DNA of 64,000 nt from Motacilla alba alba. Lineage: Eukaryota; Chordata; Aves; Passeriformes; Motacillidae. Numbering within the stretch: position 1 is the first letter of the stretch; every line of letters begins with the position of its first letter. The stretch lies in the NCBI RefSeq assembly GCF_015832195.1, contig NC_052017.1, forward strand, positions 52,095,652 to 52,159,651, given 5' to 3'. Made by a program: the position numbers and the translations under genes. The notes below the pieces were generated by a model, which saw nothing but the letters and a program-made list of their open reading frames with translations, did no database searches and had not been told where the DNA came from. Positions 35,600 to 49,320 of this stretch are shown here, piece by piece.

Positions 35600-36250
35600 G
35601 GGCAATATTTCCAGCTGGATGCTAGTTATATAATTATTGCGAGGTTTTTAGTGGTGTTTTGCAACTAATGTGCTTCTGCAGCTTCTGTAGTCATACATGT
35701 AAATCATATATAACATCAGCATATTGCATCAGCAATTTACAGTTTATTGCTATTTAATTGCCAGTCTTTAATTCTACCTGACATTAAAACCATGTCAAGC
35801 AATTAGCAAGACCAAAGTCGTCCCTGATATTAGGAACAGTTCTTGCAAAGTGTTAAATGTTTCTGAATCAGACTGGCATTTCTCAAACACATATTGTGTT
35901 ATTGGGCCAAATCCTTAGATCTTAAGAACTCTAGATTTTGTGTGTATTTGCACAAATATCCTGTTCTGAAATCCTGTTCTGTATATATGTTTGAAGAATT
36001 ATTTGTGCTTTTTCAGAATATTTCCTGTTTGCTGCACAAATCTGTTCGATAAACTCTGTCAAAAACGACGTGTCAGTGAATTTCAGTAAATTTCAGTCAA
36101 TTCACTCAAAGGATTTCACAATCAGCAAAGCGTAGTTCTTCTAATTCCAATTATTATTATTATCACTTAAATAAGAATTTATTAATTATTATTGAATAAA
36201 TAAATTATATCGATTTGTTTACTATTTAAAGTTATCTATTTATTTTATTT
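35600..36250. promoter_or_regulatory. A/T-rich block next to the CpG island, candidate CNE
   Basis: Dense in ATTA/TAAT and AATTA motifs (for example ctatttaattgccag, gcaattagcaag, cttctaattcc) with no recognised repeat, and directly left of the CpG island at 36.36 kb. It may be a homeodomain-bound element, but composition alone could give these motifs. Confidence 0.2.
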
Positions 36251-36359
36251 CTCTCCAGGATTCCTATCGTACTGCCTGCTTAAGCGTGTCTTGCCATTTC
36301 ATACCTGACTGGAAGGAAAAACCAAATGTGGAATTGAGCTGGCAAAGCTCCTCTGTGAA

Positions 36360-36700
36360 GTTCTTTCCTCCGCAGCGAGCGCGCTGTGTTCCCAGACACC
36401 TCACACCTCACAGCCATTGAGAAATGCGGCCCTTCCGACGGCAGGACGGGTGAAAGGTCCGTAAATGTGAAACACGAGTGTGTCTGAGCGCTGCTGGGCT
36501 CCTTACCTTTCCGCACCGGGATGCGACACAGGGACAGCTGGCGCCGTGGGGCGGCAGATCCGGGGCACCGCCGGCACCGCGGCCCGGGGAGCTCTGCGGT
36601 GCGGCGGGCAAAGCAGGAGCCGGGACCCTTCTCTCGTTCAGCCCTTCTGGGGCTCCTTCCCACTGTGTGCCTGGCCGGTGGGGGCATGTGGCATGGAATA
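36360..36700. promoter_or_regulatory. Isolated CpG island, likely orphan promoter
   Basis: About 30 CpG dinucleotides occur within roughly 340 bases (runs such as gcgagcgcgctg, ccgacggcaggacggg, gcaccgccggcaccgcggcccgggg), while the sequence on both sides is strongly CpG-depleted. In birds such islands normally mark germline-unmethylated promoters. No annotated-type gene start is recognisable. A minus-strand splice donor lies inside it, so a non-coding or short-coding transcript running leftwards is possible. A distal promoter for a GLI3-region transcript is another possibility. Confidence 0.65.
36507..36687 (-). other. Possible first exon within the CpG island
   Basis: On the minus strand an ATG at 36685-36687 opens 60 codons (MPPPARHTVGRSPRRAERE... 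to ...LCRIPVRK) that reach a good splice donor, AAAG|GTAAGG, at 36507/36506. The encoded peptide is basic and Arg/Pro-rich, as expected for a translated CpG island, and resembles nothing I know. A non-coding first exon using the same donor is at least as likely. I could not identify a downstream exon. Confidence 0.25.
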
Positions 36701-36900
36701 ACATTGCAGCTGAACTCTCCGGTGCCCTCTCCTCTCTGTTAGCCTCGAGAGAGCCGTGCCTGGTGCAGAAGCACATCCTTTCATCTCCAGGTGTTCCTTG
36801 CTCGGGCAAACAGGACCGAGTCCTTTCAACAGCCTTTCCCATCTCGGCTCTCCGGGAGAGGTTCACAAAGACTGACACTCCTCAAAATCCCCAGAGCACA

Positions 36901-39900
36901 TGAGAAGTGTCCCTCCCCCTGTTATCTGGCAAGCCTTTTGCCTCTGTTGTGCGTGCCCTTGGAGCTGCTGTAACCCCAAGAGGTCGCACAGCAGAGAGCA
37001 GGGTGTGTTCCCCTGTGCGGCCCTGGGGGTGCTGTCACTGAACTGTCCTGCGCTGCCCTGCCTGCCTTTACATCTGCTCAGTTTGCTGTGAAATCTGTGC
37101 AGAGCAAACAAGAAACTGTCACAGCTTTTGTCATCCTGTGAGTGATTGGGGTATAGCCTCGAGTGTGTAAGACAGAATAAGATTTCCAGCAATGTGAGAC
37201 CAGGAAACAGAATGGAGACACGGCAGGATATGAGGGCTTGGCCCTGAGGTGAAGTGGAGGCAGATGGAGAGGCAGGAGCTGAGGATGTACACCTGATGTG
37301 TGCATCCCCCTGCCTTATTCAATGAAAGGGTGTTTTGTTCTCCAGGAGTTTTCCTGAAGGATTTCTTTCACAACAGCAGAGATCAGTTCAGAGTTATGTA
37401 AAGTTGAGGGGAAAATAATGCAGCAAGGCTTGAAGCACAGCTGGAGCTTCAAAACATCTGTGTGCATGACTTCAGACCTCTCTGAAGGACTGGAGCCCTG
37501 CTTAGGAAAAAAAATTATCTTTTAAAAATTCCTCTAGAGAAGAAGCTCATTGCTCATATTTGTTGCTGAAGCACCCCTGCATTTTGCATTAGGAGGACAT
37601 TTACAAGGACTAAGAGGCAAGATGTATAGGAGAAAATTGACACCCAAGAAAAGAATAACTACTACGTTTTGAAGCTTGCAGAGGAACAAGTGTTAGATAA
37701 ATGCATATGACAAACAGATCCTGTTTGATCTCTGTAAGAAGATTTGACAAGTCAGACACACAGGAGCCATAAATTACCTGTAATAGCAAAAATTACATCA
37801 GTTATAACCTTTTAAGCAGTTGTGCCTCATACAGCATCAATTCAGAGATAGTAATCTAAGGAGAACCAGTCTCTCTGTGCATGATTCCCTTGTAATATAC
37901 AGCTACAAGAGTAAGCTGTGTATGATTTTCATAAGACGTGATAAAAATCTAATGGTTCTAGGCTGCATACCGTAAACCTGAGCAGATAACTGGGTCAGAC
38001 TAGCTGATAAACATACTGGGCCAGAAAAAAAACATTTTTTACTTTAAAAAAGAAATGGAAGTATGATTGAGATGTCATGGTGTGGGGGTACCTCATGGGG
38101 AAGATTCCCATAATCAGTCATCAGGCTGTTTCAAAGGCAAGTTGTGGAGCTGGAGGGGGGTGGGGGCTGCCAGTGCTGCAGAGCAGCCTGCAAGGAATTT
38201 TTGTACCTGTGAGACATTCTGTGCCTCCCCTGAGGATCACCCCAGGGGAGCTAGTTGTCTTTTCTTTGGTGCCTGGCTTGCAAGTTGGTAAGGAAGGTGG
38301 GATGGGAAGGGAGGAAGGGAGAATCACAGGCTTGTTAAGTTTGGAGAAAACTTCTAAGGTCGTGGAACTCAGTACCACCATGTGCATCACCAAGCCACCA
38401 ACCCTTCCCCAAGTGCTACATCCACTCATTTGTTGAATGCTTCCAGCAGATGCAGCAGTTAGCACTTGGGTACTGGGCTGAGCATTACTGGCACCTGAGG
38501 ATCTGGCTGGTGCAGATCAGAGCTGTGTATGACACCCCTGCCAGCAGGGCATGACAGCACAGGTCAATGACCTCTGCTAGGGGCCTGCTCCCCTTTCTCC
38601 AGTAATGGCAGAGCTTGATTTCCCCCCGAGCCCAAAGAGCATGTAGGAAACACTATTTCCACCCTGTGCATGGCCTTGCTTGTGCTTGAGTGGCTCTTGG
38701 GGCTGCAGGAAATACTTCCAGGTCTGGCTTTGCTTTTGAGCAGTCCCTGTGCACATCTCCTTGGTGTGCTGCCTCAGCTGGGAAGGGAGGCAATTTGGGA
38801 GTCAGATGGATGAAGATGAACTAATGTTGGAGCCAGTACCAGGCAGCCTTGCAGTCCCAGCGGAGAAGGCTGCTGGTGCTGTGGCTGGGAGCATCTTCTT
38901 TTAGCTGATTGGTAATTTTAATTCACTTTTTATTACTCCCTGTTACCTCAGACCTAAAGGCCAAAATTCTTACAAGGCTGCTTTCCCAGAAACTTCCCCA
39001 ACAAGTTGAATCACAATGGGAAAAGCTGCTGCCTGGGATTTTTCTCCTCAAAAAAATAATTTGTTTATATGGTAAAGAAAGCTCTATTTGTACTACCTTT
39101 TTGGGTAGAAAAAGAGAAAATTACCCACTGGTTCTAGGAGCTGCAATTTCCGTCCCTAAGATGCTTCCTGCCAGCAGACAAACCACGTGTGCCATGAGCA
39201 GACTGCATGCTGGCAGGCTGAGGTGGGCTGGGAGCAGCCTTGGCTGGGGCTGCTGGCCACCCCACAGCTCCCCAGGGTCAATGGCTGGTGGCCCGATGAT
39301 GCCACTGGCCCCAAAAAGGCGCTGGCTGTCACGTTGCTCTTCAGAGAGGCCCTGGGCTGGTGGCAGGTTCTGGTGGCAGGCTCTGGTGGCGGCCACAGGG
39401 CTGGTGGTGGGGTAAGGCTGGGCTGCCCTGTGCTTAGCACAGATGGGCACAGCCCCAGGCTGACTGCAGGAGCCCTCAGGGGCAGGGGAGTAGAGGAGTC
39501 AGGAGAGAAGACTGGGAAAAGGAGTGGATGGTAGCAAAGTGGTCATTTAATTTTTGTCTCGGCACTCAACTCTATTTTAATTGGCTATAATTTACATTAA
39601 TTTTCCCCAAGTTGAGTCTCTTTTTGTCCCTTAGTGATGTCCTTGACCCACAAACTTTTCCATCTCATGTTTTTCCCCTTTCAGAATGCATTGCTGTAGC
39701 TGCTGCATGGGGCTAGCCAGGTCTTCAGGAAGGGGATACTGCAGCAGCCTTTTCTCCGAGGGCATCACTTTCATGTCAGGGTTGAGGCGCTAATCCTTGA
39801 CATACAACTGGTGGGTTTTTTCCTTCTGTCAGTACAGAGAGGGTGATAGTTGCTGCTTTAACTTAGGGTCTTCTGAAACTGTGAGACAGCAGAACTGGAT

Positions 39901-42900
39901 GTATTGCTGCCCTGGCCCTCCTTAGTCCAAATTCTTCTTCTGGAACAAGAAAATCAAGAGGATTGGGTCACATTCTGTGGATACAAACATCTGAACAGCA
40001 TGAAGGTGGTGAAACTTAGCTCTCTGGGAAGGTTCAAACATAGCTTCTGATTCAGAGCCCAACGTGGAACATCTTTTTTCTTTAGTATTTTATGTGACCA
40101 TGACCAGGCTATGAAGTAGGTGAGAAAAAAATCTCTTGAATGGGCAATAAAGTGCAAGAGCATATTTTACTTTCTTAGAGAAATGCATTATATCCAAAGT
40201 ATATGCCTGTCACTTCACAGAAACTTTAGGGCTCCTGCACGGCTTTGTCTAGACCAAGACAAGCAGCAGGTCCCAGAGACTTTGACAAATTAATTGTAAA
40301 AACTTGGTTGGTGGAGAGTCCCCAAATGAGAGCAAACACTGAGGGAAAGATGGGAACTCAGCTGTAACATTTTGTGCTTGGTAACAGCCAGGCCATCCCG
40401 TGCAGGTGTCCTGTGGGGCTAATTGGAGCACAGCGAGGTGCAGGCTGGCCTGGATGTGTCCTCTCTCCCTTGCCACCAGTGGTATTTGAGGGGGAGGCAC
40501 AAGTCTACAGGAAACAAAGCTTTGTTGCTTCTGCCTTTATGAAAGAACCTACATTTCTCCCAGTGCCTCAGAAAAAGGCTATTTATTTATTTATTTTTAG
40601 CAGCATGCCTTTCAGTAGGGTTTGCAGATGGAAAGGGTCAGGGTTCTGTGATGTTCCGTGTGTCTGTGCTTAATTCCTTTCTTTTGAACTCACTGTGACT
40701 TCCAGCAGAATCCCCTGTATTTGCTCATATAAATGTATGCAATGGTTCATCTTTAGTGTAAATATAATTTATGTTATTAGCAAAAAATAAAGACATCAAT
40801 TTTTTCCTCTTTTTTTTTTCTTTTTTTTACAAGTTGTCAGAAAACTGAACTCTTGCTACCCCAGAAATTTGAGCCTAGGGAGTTCAGTGGTTAGTATATG
40901 ACTACTCTAGGGGAACAAAAGGTACCTTTCCAATTAAAGTTAATAGAGGGATAACTTCAGACACACAAAAGGAAAAAAAGACACCTATAAGTCATGGTGA
41001 GTTCAAAAGGAAAGAATTAAGGTAGGCACACAAAGCATCATGGGAAGTGCTATTCAAGGTACCATGTCAAAAAGGCTGATTAACAGCAGTTCCAAGTCTA
41101 CCTGATCACCAGGGAGTCTTACTGATAAAAATTATTTCCCCTCCAGAGAGAAGAATCTCCCTGAACTGAACAAATGTGTCACTTTTGAATAAGGATTCAT
41201 GAAAAGGCAGAAGAGGAGAAGAAAAAAGAATAAAGGTACGCATTCACCAAAAGATCTGAAATTTGTAACTTGTGACTGTTTATCAGTCTTTAAGTTCTGA
41301 ATGAAACTGCAAGTCATATGTCAGTGAGCAGGATTCAGATCACTAGCTTTGCATTTCTTTTTTGTTTAAAAGTGGCTGTTTGCAGATAAAATTCTCTGGT
41401 GTTGGTTGTAATTGCAATCAGGGAAATCTAATGGCTTTCTTTGATGTGCTGCTTAGACCTTCCAGGCTGTAAGGCTTTTCAACAGAGTCCTCTAAAGACA
41501 TTGATTGAATTCTGGAGCTGCTTTGTGGAATCTGGTGGTCTGTGCTGTGTGCAGAACTCACACTAGATGAATGTAATGGTAAATTCTAGGCGTAAAATAA
41601 ATTTATTTTAGGTCACGAATTAATTTTGATTATATTTCCTCCCCCAAATTAATTTCTTTAAGTTGTTTTAAACACATTGAGCTGTGCAGAAGAAAGGAGA
41701 CATGAAAGGAAATGCAATTGGAATGTCTTTTTGTGAGCATGATGTAAAAATGCCAGTTTTTTTTAACTTTGGCCCTTACTGTTGTTTGACCTTTTGTTAC
41801 TCTCATGTATGTTTACATGGTATTTTGGAGGAATTTCTCTTTAAATTGCCTTTTTATGTCTTCTTTCATACCCATGGTTTGTTCCTCCATTCATGATGAT
41901 GTGGAATGGGTTAGAGAACACTATTGCCACAGATGGGGGAGTGGATCAATATGGAAATATGGGCACTTGAGATGTGTTGTGCAGGGTGATGTTTCGAAGA
42001 ATTATAGTGGGCTGCATGTTTGAGCTGCTTTCTCAGGGCTGCTGCAGCAGATGTGCGTTAGGTGTGTCCCGTGCTTTGACATTAACTGAGGAAATTCAGG
42101 AAAAGCTCTGCCCTGAATAGAGTAGGTTTTGCTGGGCTGCAGCAATTTGAGATTCAGCAGGGATGAAACAAATGGAAGCAGTGGGTTCTTTGGCTGCAGC
42201 TGGACAGAAAAAAATGATCAAGTCCATGCTGTGCTGTCTGAGCAAAAATGGGATGACTTTTTGAACTTCAGGCAAGTTGTGAGAATCTTCACTCAGTACA
42301 AGAAAGAGATTAATGCTGTTTGCCTACAAAATGGGTGTAGAAGGAGACTTTAGGTAGCAAACTGCTAATTCAGCAATATTCGGTCTTGCAAAGGGAAATT
42401 AGGAGTTTGCCTAGCTTACTCTGTATTCTAGATAAACTATTGCCTTCTGAGAAATCGTTCAGGGTTTTCCCTCTGTTTGGCTCAGCACTTAGTAAACCAG
42501 TGGGCAGTGAGTTTCACTTTACATTTGTGATGTCTTGTAAGAGAGAAATTCTAAACCTGTTTGCCTTTTTCTATTTGTTTTCTCTAGATGAGTTATTAAT
42601 TATGTTCCCATAGGTTGTTTTTTTTTTTTTCTACTTGAAGTTTTTAATGCTATGTGCTGGTATTACTGGTATTGAAATGTTAGAGTGGGCTTTTCCTAGC
42701 TCATTTCCTGACTCTGCTGTCCTTAACACCTTGGGGAGCTATAGAGTATGAACTATTTCATTCACTTTCAGCATCTCACTGTTTATTCATAATGGCATTG
42801 TAAAAATGCAGAAAAATACAAAAAGAGCAGTCTAATTGTAGTATAAATTTCTCCTAAAAAGTGCATATGTATGTATAAAAAATATGTGCACCTGTAAAAG

Positions 42901-44639
42901 AGATTAAATTAAATAATGTTTACATTTTTACATGATATTATGTTTCACAGAAAATTTCAATAAACCTTGGGAAAATTCTATGTATAATTAAAATACATAT
43001 TAGCATTTTCAAAGAGATGTATATTGCACACAATTATCTGGAATATATGTTAATTTAATCTATTTGTCCACTTGGTGTTGTCCCAAACAAGAGAGTTCAA
43101 CATTTAATAAGAGAAAAGGAAGGTTATTGTTACACTCTTTATTTGATTGAGGAGGACTACCACACAGAATGCAATCTATATGCATTAAGTGTTTAATTCA
43201 CAATCACTAGGCAAGTTTCCCTGGAGGGAAGAAGAAGCAGTGTTTGTGTTCTGCTTCTGTTTGCTGCTACTAACATTTCTTTGACTGGGTTATACTTTGT
43301 GGAGACAAGAGAACCATGTCCTTGCAGCTCACATGACCACCATCCAGCTCCATGTGTAAGAGTCTGGATGCATCTCCAAGCTCTCAGCTATTCAGCTAGA
43401 AGATTTGGATCCTGTAGTTCTCAAGGGACTGCTGTGTTGTTTCTCTGCTCTTTACTTGAGAAAACATTGTAGGCTTCTGGCGCTGTTGATTTTCATGCAG
43501 AAGTCCCTGTGTCATTATTCTAGTAAGCAGTTTTGAAACACACACGTTTTGGGAATTCTGTTTGAAGGAAAATGACAAGCATATTTAGCAAATCACAGCT
43601 TTTTTGGCAGGTCAGCTGACAGCAGGCTTCAAATATAATTGATTGGTGGTTGATTTAACATCAGTAATTTCAGCAGACTGTAATGTTTGACACCAGTTTT
43701 CTAAGGCATTGTATAAGGTGGGAATAGTTTCTGCTGAATGAAGGATTTCTTTGTTACAATAGGAGGAAGTCAGGAGAAGGTAGGTTAGCTGTGAAGAAGA
43801 AAAAAAAAAGGCTTTTGGTGAAGGTGAAAAGAAATCATATCATTATTTGCTTTAACCTGTCATTGATTTCTTCTCCCCCTGAAAATTTCTGTTCACAAAA
43901 GTTTCTCAAGTCAAGTAAAGAGTTTTTCATCTTGTGAATCTTCAATTTCTTTTTTGAAAGATTTAATTTCTTTCTCTCTTGGATATTAAATATAAAAATC
44001 CACTTTAATCTTTTAAAAGTTGCTTTAAAAACATGATACTCCCTTAGTGAGGGGAGCCCTCCTCCTTGTACCTTCTTGGATTCAGTTGTCTTCTCATTTG
44101 AACACATTTCATTACAAATGTGATTTTGCTAGAAATAATTAGAGTTTGTGTTTATTGTTTAGATTAGGTAATACCTTTCCTTTAGTTTCCTGTGTTTTAT
44201 CAGTGTTTAGCTGAAACTCTCTCATGTATCAAAATCGATGTGTCTTTGGTTCTGCCTATTTGCCTTTGCCTCTTTACATTGCTTTTTTTGATCATGCTTT
44301 GTTCTATAAAGTAATCAAAATAATTTGTTGGTTTTTGATTATCTTCTTGCACAAACTTGGCCATGCCATCTTTCACACTGCCTTTTACAGAGTAACCTTC
44401 CAGAGCACAGAAACAGCTCTCTCCTTTGTCCTGCTGAAGCCTACCCTGTTACATTCATCTCTGCTGTGCTGTCTTAGGGGAAAATTGCACAGTGTCCCAT
44501 TAAAGCAGTGTTGTGATTATGCTGGTTGTAGCTTTCTGTCTTCCCCCAACTTCAATTTACTCATCTGGCTTTCTTACTGTTTTGAAAAGTACCTAGGGCA
44601 TGTAGTATCTGGTGCGCAGAAAAGAAGTTGTTTGCTAAT
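36901..44639. other. Intergenic sequence, no gene recognised
   Basis: Moderately GC-rich to about 39.5 kb, then A/T-rich. It includes a short G-rich imperfect repeat near 39.36 kb. The open stretches here (for example 38909-39415 plus) overlap frames on the other strand and show no domain, so I treat them as chance products of composition. Confidence 0.45.
39356..39415 (+). repeat. Imperfect ctggtggcagg repeat
   Basis: The motif ctggtggcagg or a close variant recurs three to four times in about 60 bases, within a GC-rich patch (39.2-39.5 kb). It is a small decayed minisatellite-like tract. Confidence 0.6.
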
Positions 44640-45535
44640 TATGTTCTAGAAAGTTCACCCTGGAGAACTGCTTCTGCGTTATTCTTTAGGCAGGGACACA
44701 AAGCTGGGGTGCACCAACAGTACAAAGGCAGCTTGGTACAGGAGAACAAACAGAGTTTGGGATAGCGCAGAGAAAGAGCTGGATAATGTTGAGGACTACA
44801 AATGGGGTAAAATTTCTGAATGCAGAAGATAACATAATGCATTTGGGGACTCCTCCTGAAACCCGCTGCTCTAAGCTGGGAGGTCAGCAGCTGGAAACAA
44901 CCCAGAAACAAACAGTACTCACTCTGTCACTAGCTAACTGTAAGCTGTGGAGGTATGAAAGAGGTAAATGCAATGCTGGGATGTCTCAGGAAGGATAACT
45001 CCAGATAAGGAAGTATTACAAGCTGCATAGAGGAATCATTAATGGGACCTCATTTAAGATAGCACATATGGTTTTGACTAAAAGTGTTCAAGAAAGATGA
45101 TCTGAAACTGAAGTTTGCATAGACAAGGCCATAGGGATGATCAGGGAAATGGAGAATTTGTTTTACAAACAGGAGCTAGGAGAGGTTGGTTGTTTAAATT
45201 GGCAAAGCAAAATCTGAGAGAGCATGCAAATTTTTTGTCTTTAAATACATCGTGGCAGAAAATAACTCTTAATCTGAAGGGCAATGCTGGCAAAGGAACA
45301 GAGGGGTAAACTGACCAAGAATACATTTTGGTTGGGGTTAAGAAAGAAATTCCTAACTATTAAAGTGGCTGAGCTCAGAACTCTGACTATTCCAAAAACA
45401 CAGTAGAACACAAAGGTCAGTAAGTTTATAAAGGGGATTATCTGTAAGAAGGCTGCTCCTGAGAGGCAGGGATTAGACTAACTGAGCCAGGTCATTGTTC
45501 TAGACCCACGGCCCTTAGGACATATAAAGTTATGT
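44640..45535 (+). mobile_element. Ancient CR1/L3-like LINE fragment, sense orientation
   Basis: The plus strand follows the order of the 3' part of amniote-wide CR1/L3 elements. It has 'gcaatgctgggatgtctcag' with 'ataaggaagtattacaagct', a 'gggacctcatttaagatag' block (the P-H-L-E-Y region), 'gttcaagaaagatga' with 'gggatgatcagggaaatgga', later 'aagaaagaaattcctaacta', and 'aagtttataaaggggattat' near the end. Many stops and shifts show great age. Unlike the three reversed CR1 copies earlier in the window, it reads left to right. The exact ends are uncertain. Confidence 0.75.
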
Positions 45536-48500
45536 ATTTTTAAAATAATAAATATATTTCTTTATCTGTAGGAAAGGCATTTACACTTGATTCATTGTTT
45601 CAAAGAAATTCTCAATTTGCAGTGAGAAGGCTGTGTTTGTAACTGTGGTTACTCTCTAGAAGTAAACAAAGTTTCCATCCTTACAGTGATGTGGGGTTTG
45701 GAGCAGTTGCTTTTTGAATCACATTAGCTCAGCTAAGCTAACTGAACTTGACTGAAACTCTGCTTTTCTGAAACTGAGATGTAGGTGTTGAAATCTTTCT
45801 ACTGAAACAGTGTGTGTCAGCTAATTCAGTCAGTTAAACTGGTTTGGTTAAATAAAGCAGTTTTATGTCACTGACATACATTTTCAGCCCTTTGAATATC
45901 ATCCACCATCTGATAGGAGCTAAATAAAAACACTCAAAAAGTTGCATTGGACAACAAGTTCCATTTAAAAACAAAACCAAATCAAAGCAAAACTGAAAAC
46001 CAAACCAAAATGAAGCCTCTAATGATTTATAGATTGGTCCAACATGAACTGCTGGAATTATCTATATAAGGCTCTAATGCTCTTTAAAATAGAGGATTAC
46101 TAGTGTTAACTTCTCTGTTGGACAAATCTTTTGCAAGTGAGAGGAGATTGGGATGTAAGACAATTTCCAGTTGCTTCTATCAGAGGACCTAGTGAAAGGA
46201 GAAAACCACAGTCATAAAAACATTATCCTCCCATGTGCTCTGAAAGGACGAGTTTGGCATTTGATGGGATGCCAGTGTGCTGCAAGTGTTGACTGCTGTT
46301 CTTTAAAGCCTTATAAAGAAACAAAACTAACAAAAGGCACTACAGACAATATTGCAGCAATGAGTGTTTCTTGGATGTCAAACACCCTCCAGCCCACAGC
46401 ACTTTGATCTTGGGAACAAACCATAAAGAACAAATAGAGTAATTTTTCTTACATGCTAAGATTTAACAGTGAGGTTGATGAACTTCTGGAAAACTAGCAT
46501 AATGGGCATGCCTTTTCCATTTGTTAAATTGTTTTGACAAGGGCATATTTCATTTAAAGAGGCTGTTTTCTATTCCTTCCCTTTTTGGTCTCTGAAAAAA
46601 TAAAAGAGGAACCAATAGAGAACTTCACAGTACAGATCAGCTCACCTTCCACATGAGCCAAGTGGAAAAAATATCACTTAAATACTCTTTTATTGAAGGG
46701 GGAATAGGAAGGCGGGGGAAATAAAAGCGCATGTAGACAGTATAGCTGGGTATTTGTGAGCTTTGGCTCTTTTAGCCTTTTCATTGAAAGCCTCTGTTTC
46801 CATTAAACTTGCCAAAGAAAATGTATGAAATATATTAATACACACTGTGCATATTAGGGATGGGTGCAGTGACTTAGAGGCTATCAAAGCCCCTCTGGTG
46901 CTCTCGCTGTGCAGATAAGAGTATCAGCAGGCTCTACCGTGTTTGGTCACTATTTCCCAGATGCAAAAAAGATGCTGCTTTTAATTTTTATATCTCACTG
47001 TCCTTTCGCCTTTCCTTAGGAACTGAAATCACCAAAATGGAGGAGGTTCCCTCCTGTGCTGCCATTCCAACTCCCTCAGAAGGGTCTTACACTCCCCCAA
47101 AACCTGCTTTTCCAGGATCCCCTTTTCTCAATTTGCAGACTTAAGCCTTCCCTCTGTTTGTTAGACATACAACCTTTTGGGATGTTAAAGCTCAGGCTCC
47201 ATTCACAGATTCTTTTGAGATTCATATTGCCAGTGTATCTCTGTCTTCCTGAACACTAAATAGATTTTTTTCAGGTATAGCTTAACAAACCAGAGGAAGA
47301 GACTCTTGAAGTCTTGACTTTTTGGAGTTATGAGTTCAAATCCTGACTATATTTAACCCAAGCCATTCATTGTGAGGAGATGCTGGTTTATATGATTTCT
47401 GGTGGAAAACCGTAACATGTCCAGGGCTTGGCTGCTCTTTCTGTGTGGATACTAATAGTTGCTGGGCATAAGAGCCAGGATTTGTTCTACCAGGCCTATT
47501 CTTTCCCACTGTTTGCAGCAAAATGCCTGCATTTCAACAGTGCTGTGAGAGACTCTATCAATTTAGATCCTACATATTGACTGAAACACTTCATTTTCTT
47601 CTTGTCACACAGACAAATTAACCAGTTTCTGCTCTTCATGGTTTTCCTTTTCAAACAAGGCACTGACGACAAAACAAGTGCTAAGACACAACTGTATCCT
47701 TGGTCCTTTTCAGGGCAGAAATGTCTCCTTCACTGGAAGACATGCTGATGAATCCTTGCATTCAATTTCAATTCCTTATTCAGCTATGCCTGGCAACATG
47801 CTAAAAATGAAACTCAGGATGCCTAGTCGATGTTTCTCAGATTCTGTCCTGACCATTTGCAGAAGGAGTAGTGTTTATACTATCCAACTTCAGGCATCTG
47901 ACATGGGCTATGGAGCTGCTTTGTCTCCTGGATCGGTTTGTGCTGCTGGATGGGATTACCATCTGCAGCTGGGTATCAGAGAGATGTGTGAGCTTGTCTC
48001 ATTCGGATCTAGGAACAGAACTGCTATCTGGAGCAAAATGAGCCATTCTGCAAAATTTTCTGCTTAGACAGTTCAAGCTAGCAAGGACCATTCTTCCCAG
48101 TTTGGCACATCTTTTCACATTTATAATAAAGCTTAATTTTATGTGGTTGCATGTTTGCAAGTGCATGTTTAGTTGCAAATGTTTCAGTGCTTCTGCCTGG
48201 TTTTGCCTAGGGGTAGTTTTAACTGAGGTAGGAAAAAAAATAGTTCTGCCAGAGGCAAATGTTCTCAAAAGACTGTTTTTTCTGTCTTCTGAAACTGCTT
48301 TCTGTCTCATGGCAGTTAACAGATGATCTCAGAGGAGCGTGGCATCTGCACATAAACCTCTTACCTTCAATTTCTCATGCAAACAGAACACAGAAATAAC
48401 TGGTTAGAAAACAACTACTAAAAATACCCACAGTAATTTCTTTTTATGCTTTGACTTGTAGCTTATGGGGAAGTAAAGAGAAATTATGCACAACATAATG

Positions 48501-49310
48501 ATTTTCCCGTTTTTAAAAAAAAAATAAATTCTTTTCTCCATGGGATTGACTGAAATATTTTTTGGGAATCATTTAATGTAGGAGTTTTCCAAAGTTACTA
48601 CAGCTGTTAAAATTCTGCCACATTGGGCCAAACGATCTAAATTCAAATAGAAAGTCAATTTTGCTTAAAGATTTATCCTGTGGCTTCTTTCCAGTAGGAA
48701 GCCTTTTATGGCTTCTTTAAGATTTTCCAGTCTGGTTCTTTAGGGAAAGCTTGGTAAATCTTGTGAATGTTTACTTTAGTCATGTTCATATGAAATGGGT
48801 ATAGGCTTAAGTGTGCCTTTAGGTACAGAAGGAGTATTCACCGGTGAATGGCAGGATGGCTTCTAAAGATTTCCAGCAAACACCCACAATTTCATGTGAT
48901 ACGTTATCCTAGCTCTGGATGCACTGGAGCACCACCTCTGCCTGGAAAGCTTTGTGCTGATGCCTTTACCTTCACTTCTCATGAAAAACATCTCAATGAA
49001 CCAAGAGAACAAATCTCCAGCAGGTACAGATCTGTACAGCTGCACTGATTTGTGCCTGCATTAATAATCTGCTTCAGTTATTTGCTGATGAACTGACAAC
49101 TTCCATGAACTTTGTAACAAAATCTTTTTCACACTCAAGTATGTCAAAACAGGACCAATGTCATACCCCCAAGAGCTGAACATTTCAGGGGACAAACCGT
49201 GGGCACCTTCCTATTTCCTTATCTCACGACTATTTAGAGAGCACATGAGGCACATCACTGGGGCAGCGCAAGGCATCCTGCAGTGCTGCTGAGTTGCTGC
49301 CCTCTGTGAG

Positions 49311-49320
49311 GGGGCGGGGC
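49311..49320 (+). promoter_or_regulatory. Consensus GC box in a GC-richer patch
   Basis: The decamer ggggcggggc matches the Sp1/KLF site. The surrounding 49240-49400 stretch is GC-richer than its neighbourhood but has few CpGs, so it is not a CpG island. A single motif is weak evidence for regulatory activity. Confidence 0.25.

Noticed and set aside
38909..39534. Several overlapping open frames on both strands
   Set aside because: They arise in a GC-rich, stop-poor patch and overlap each other in several frames, a pattern typical of composition and not of genes.
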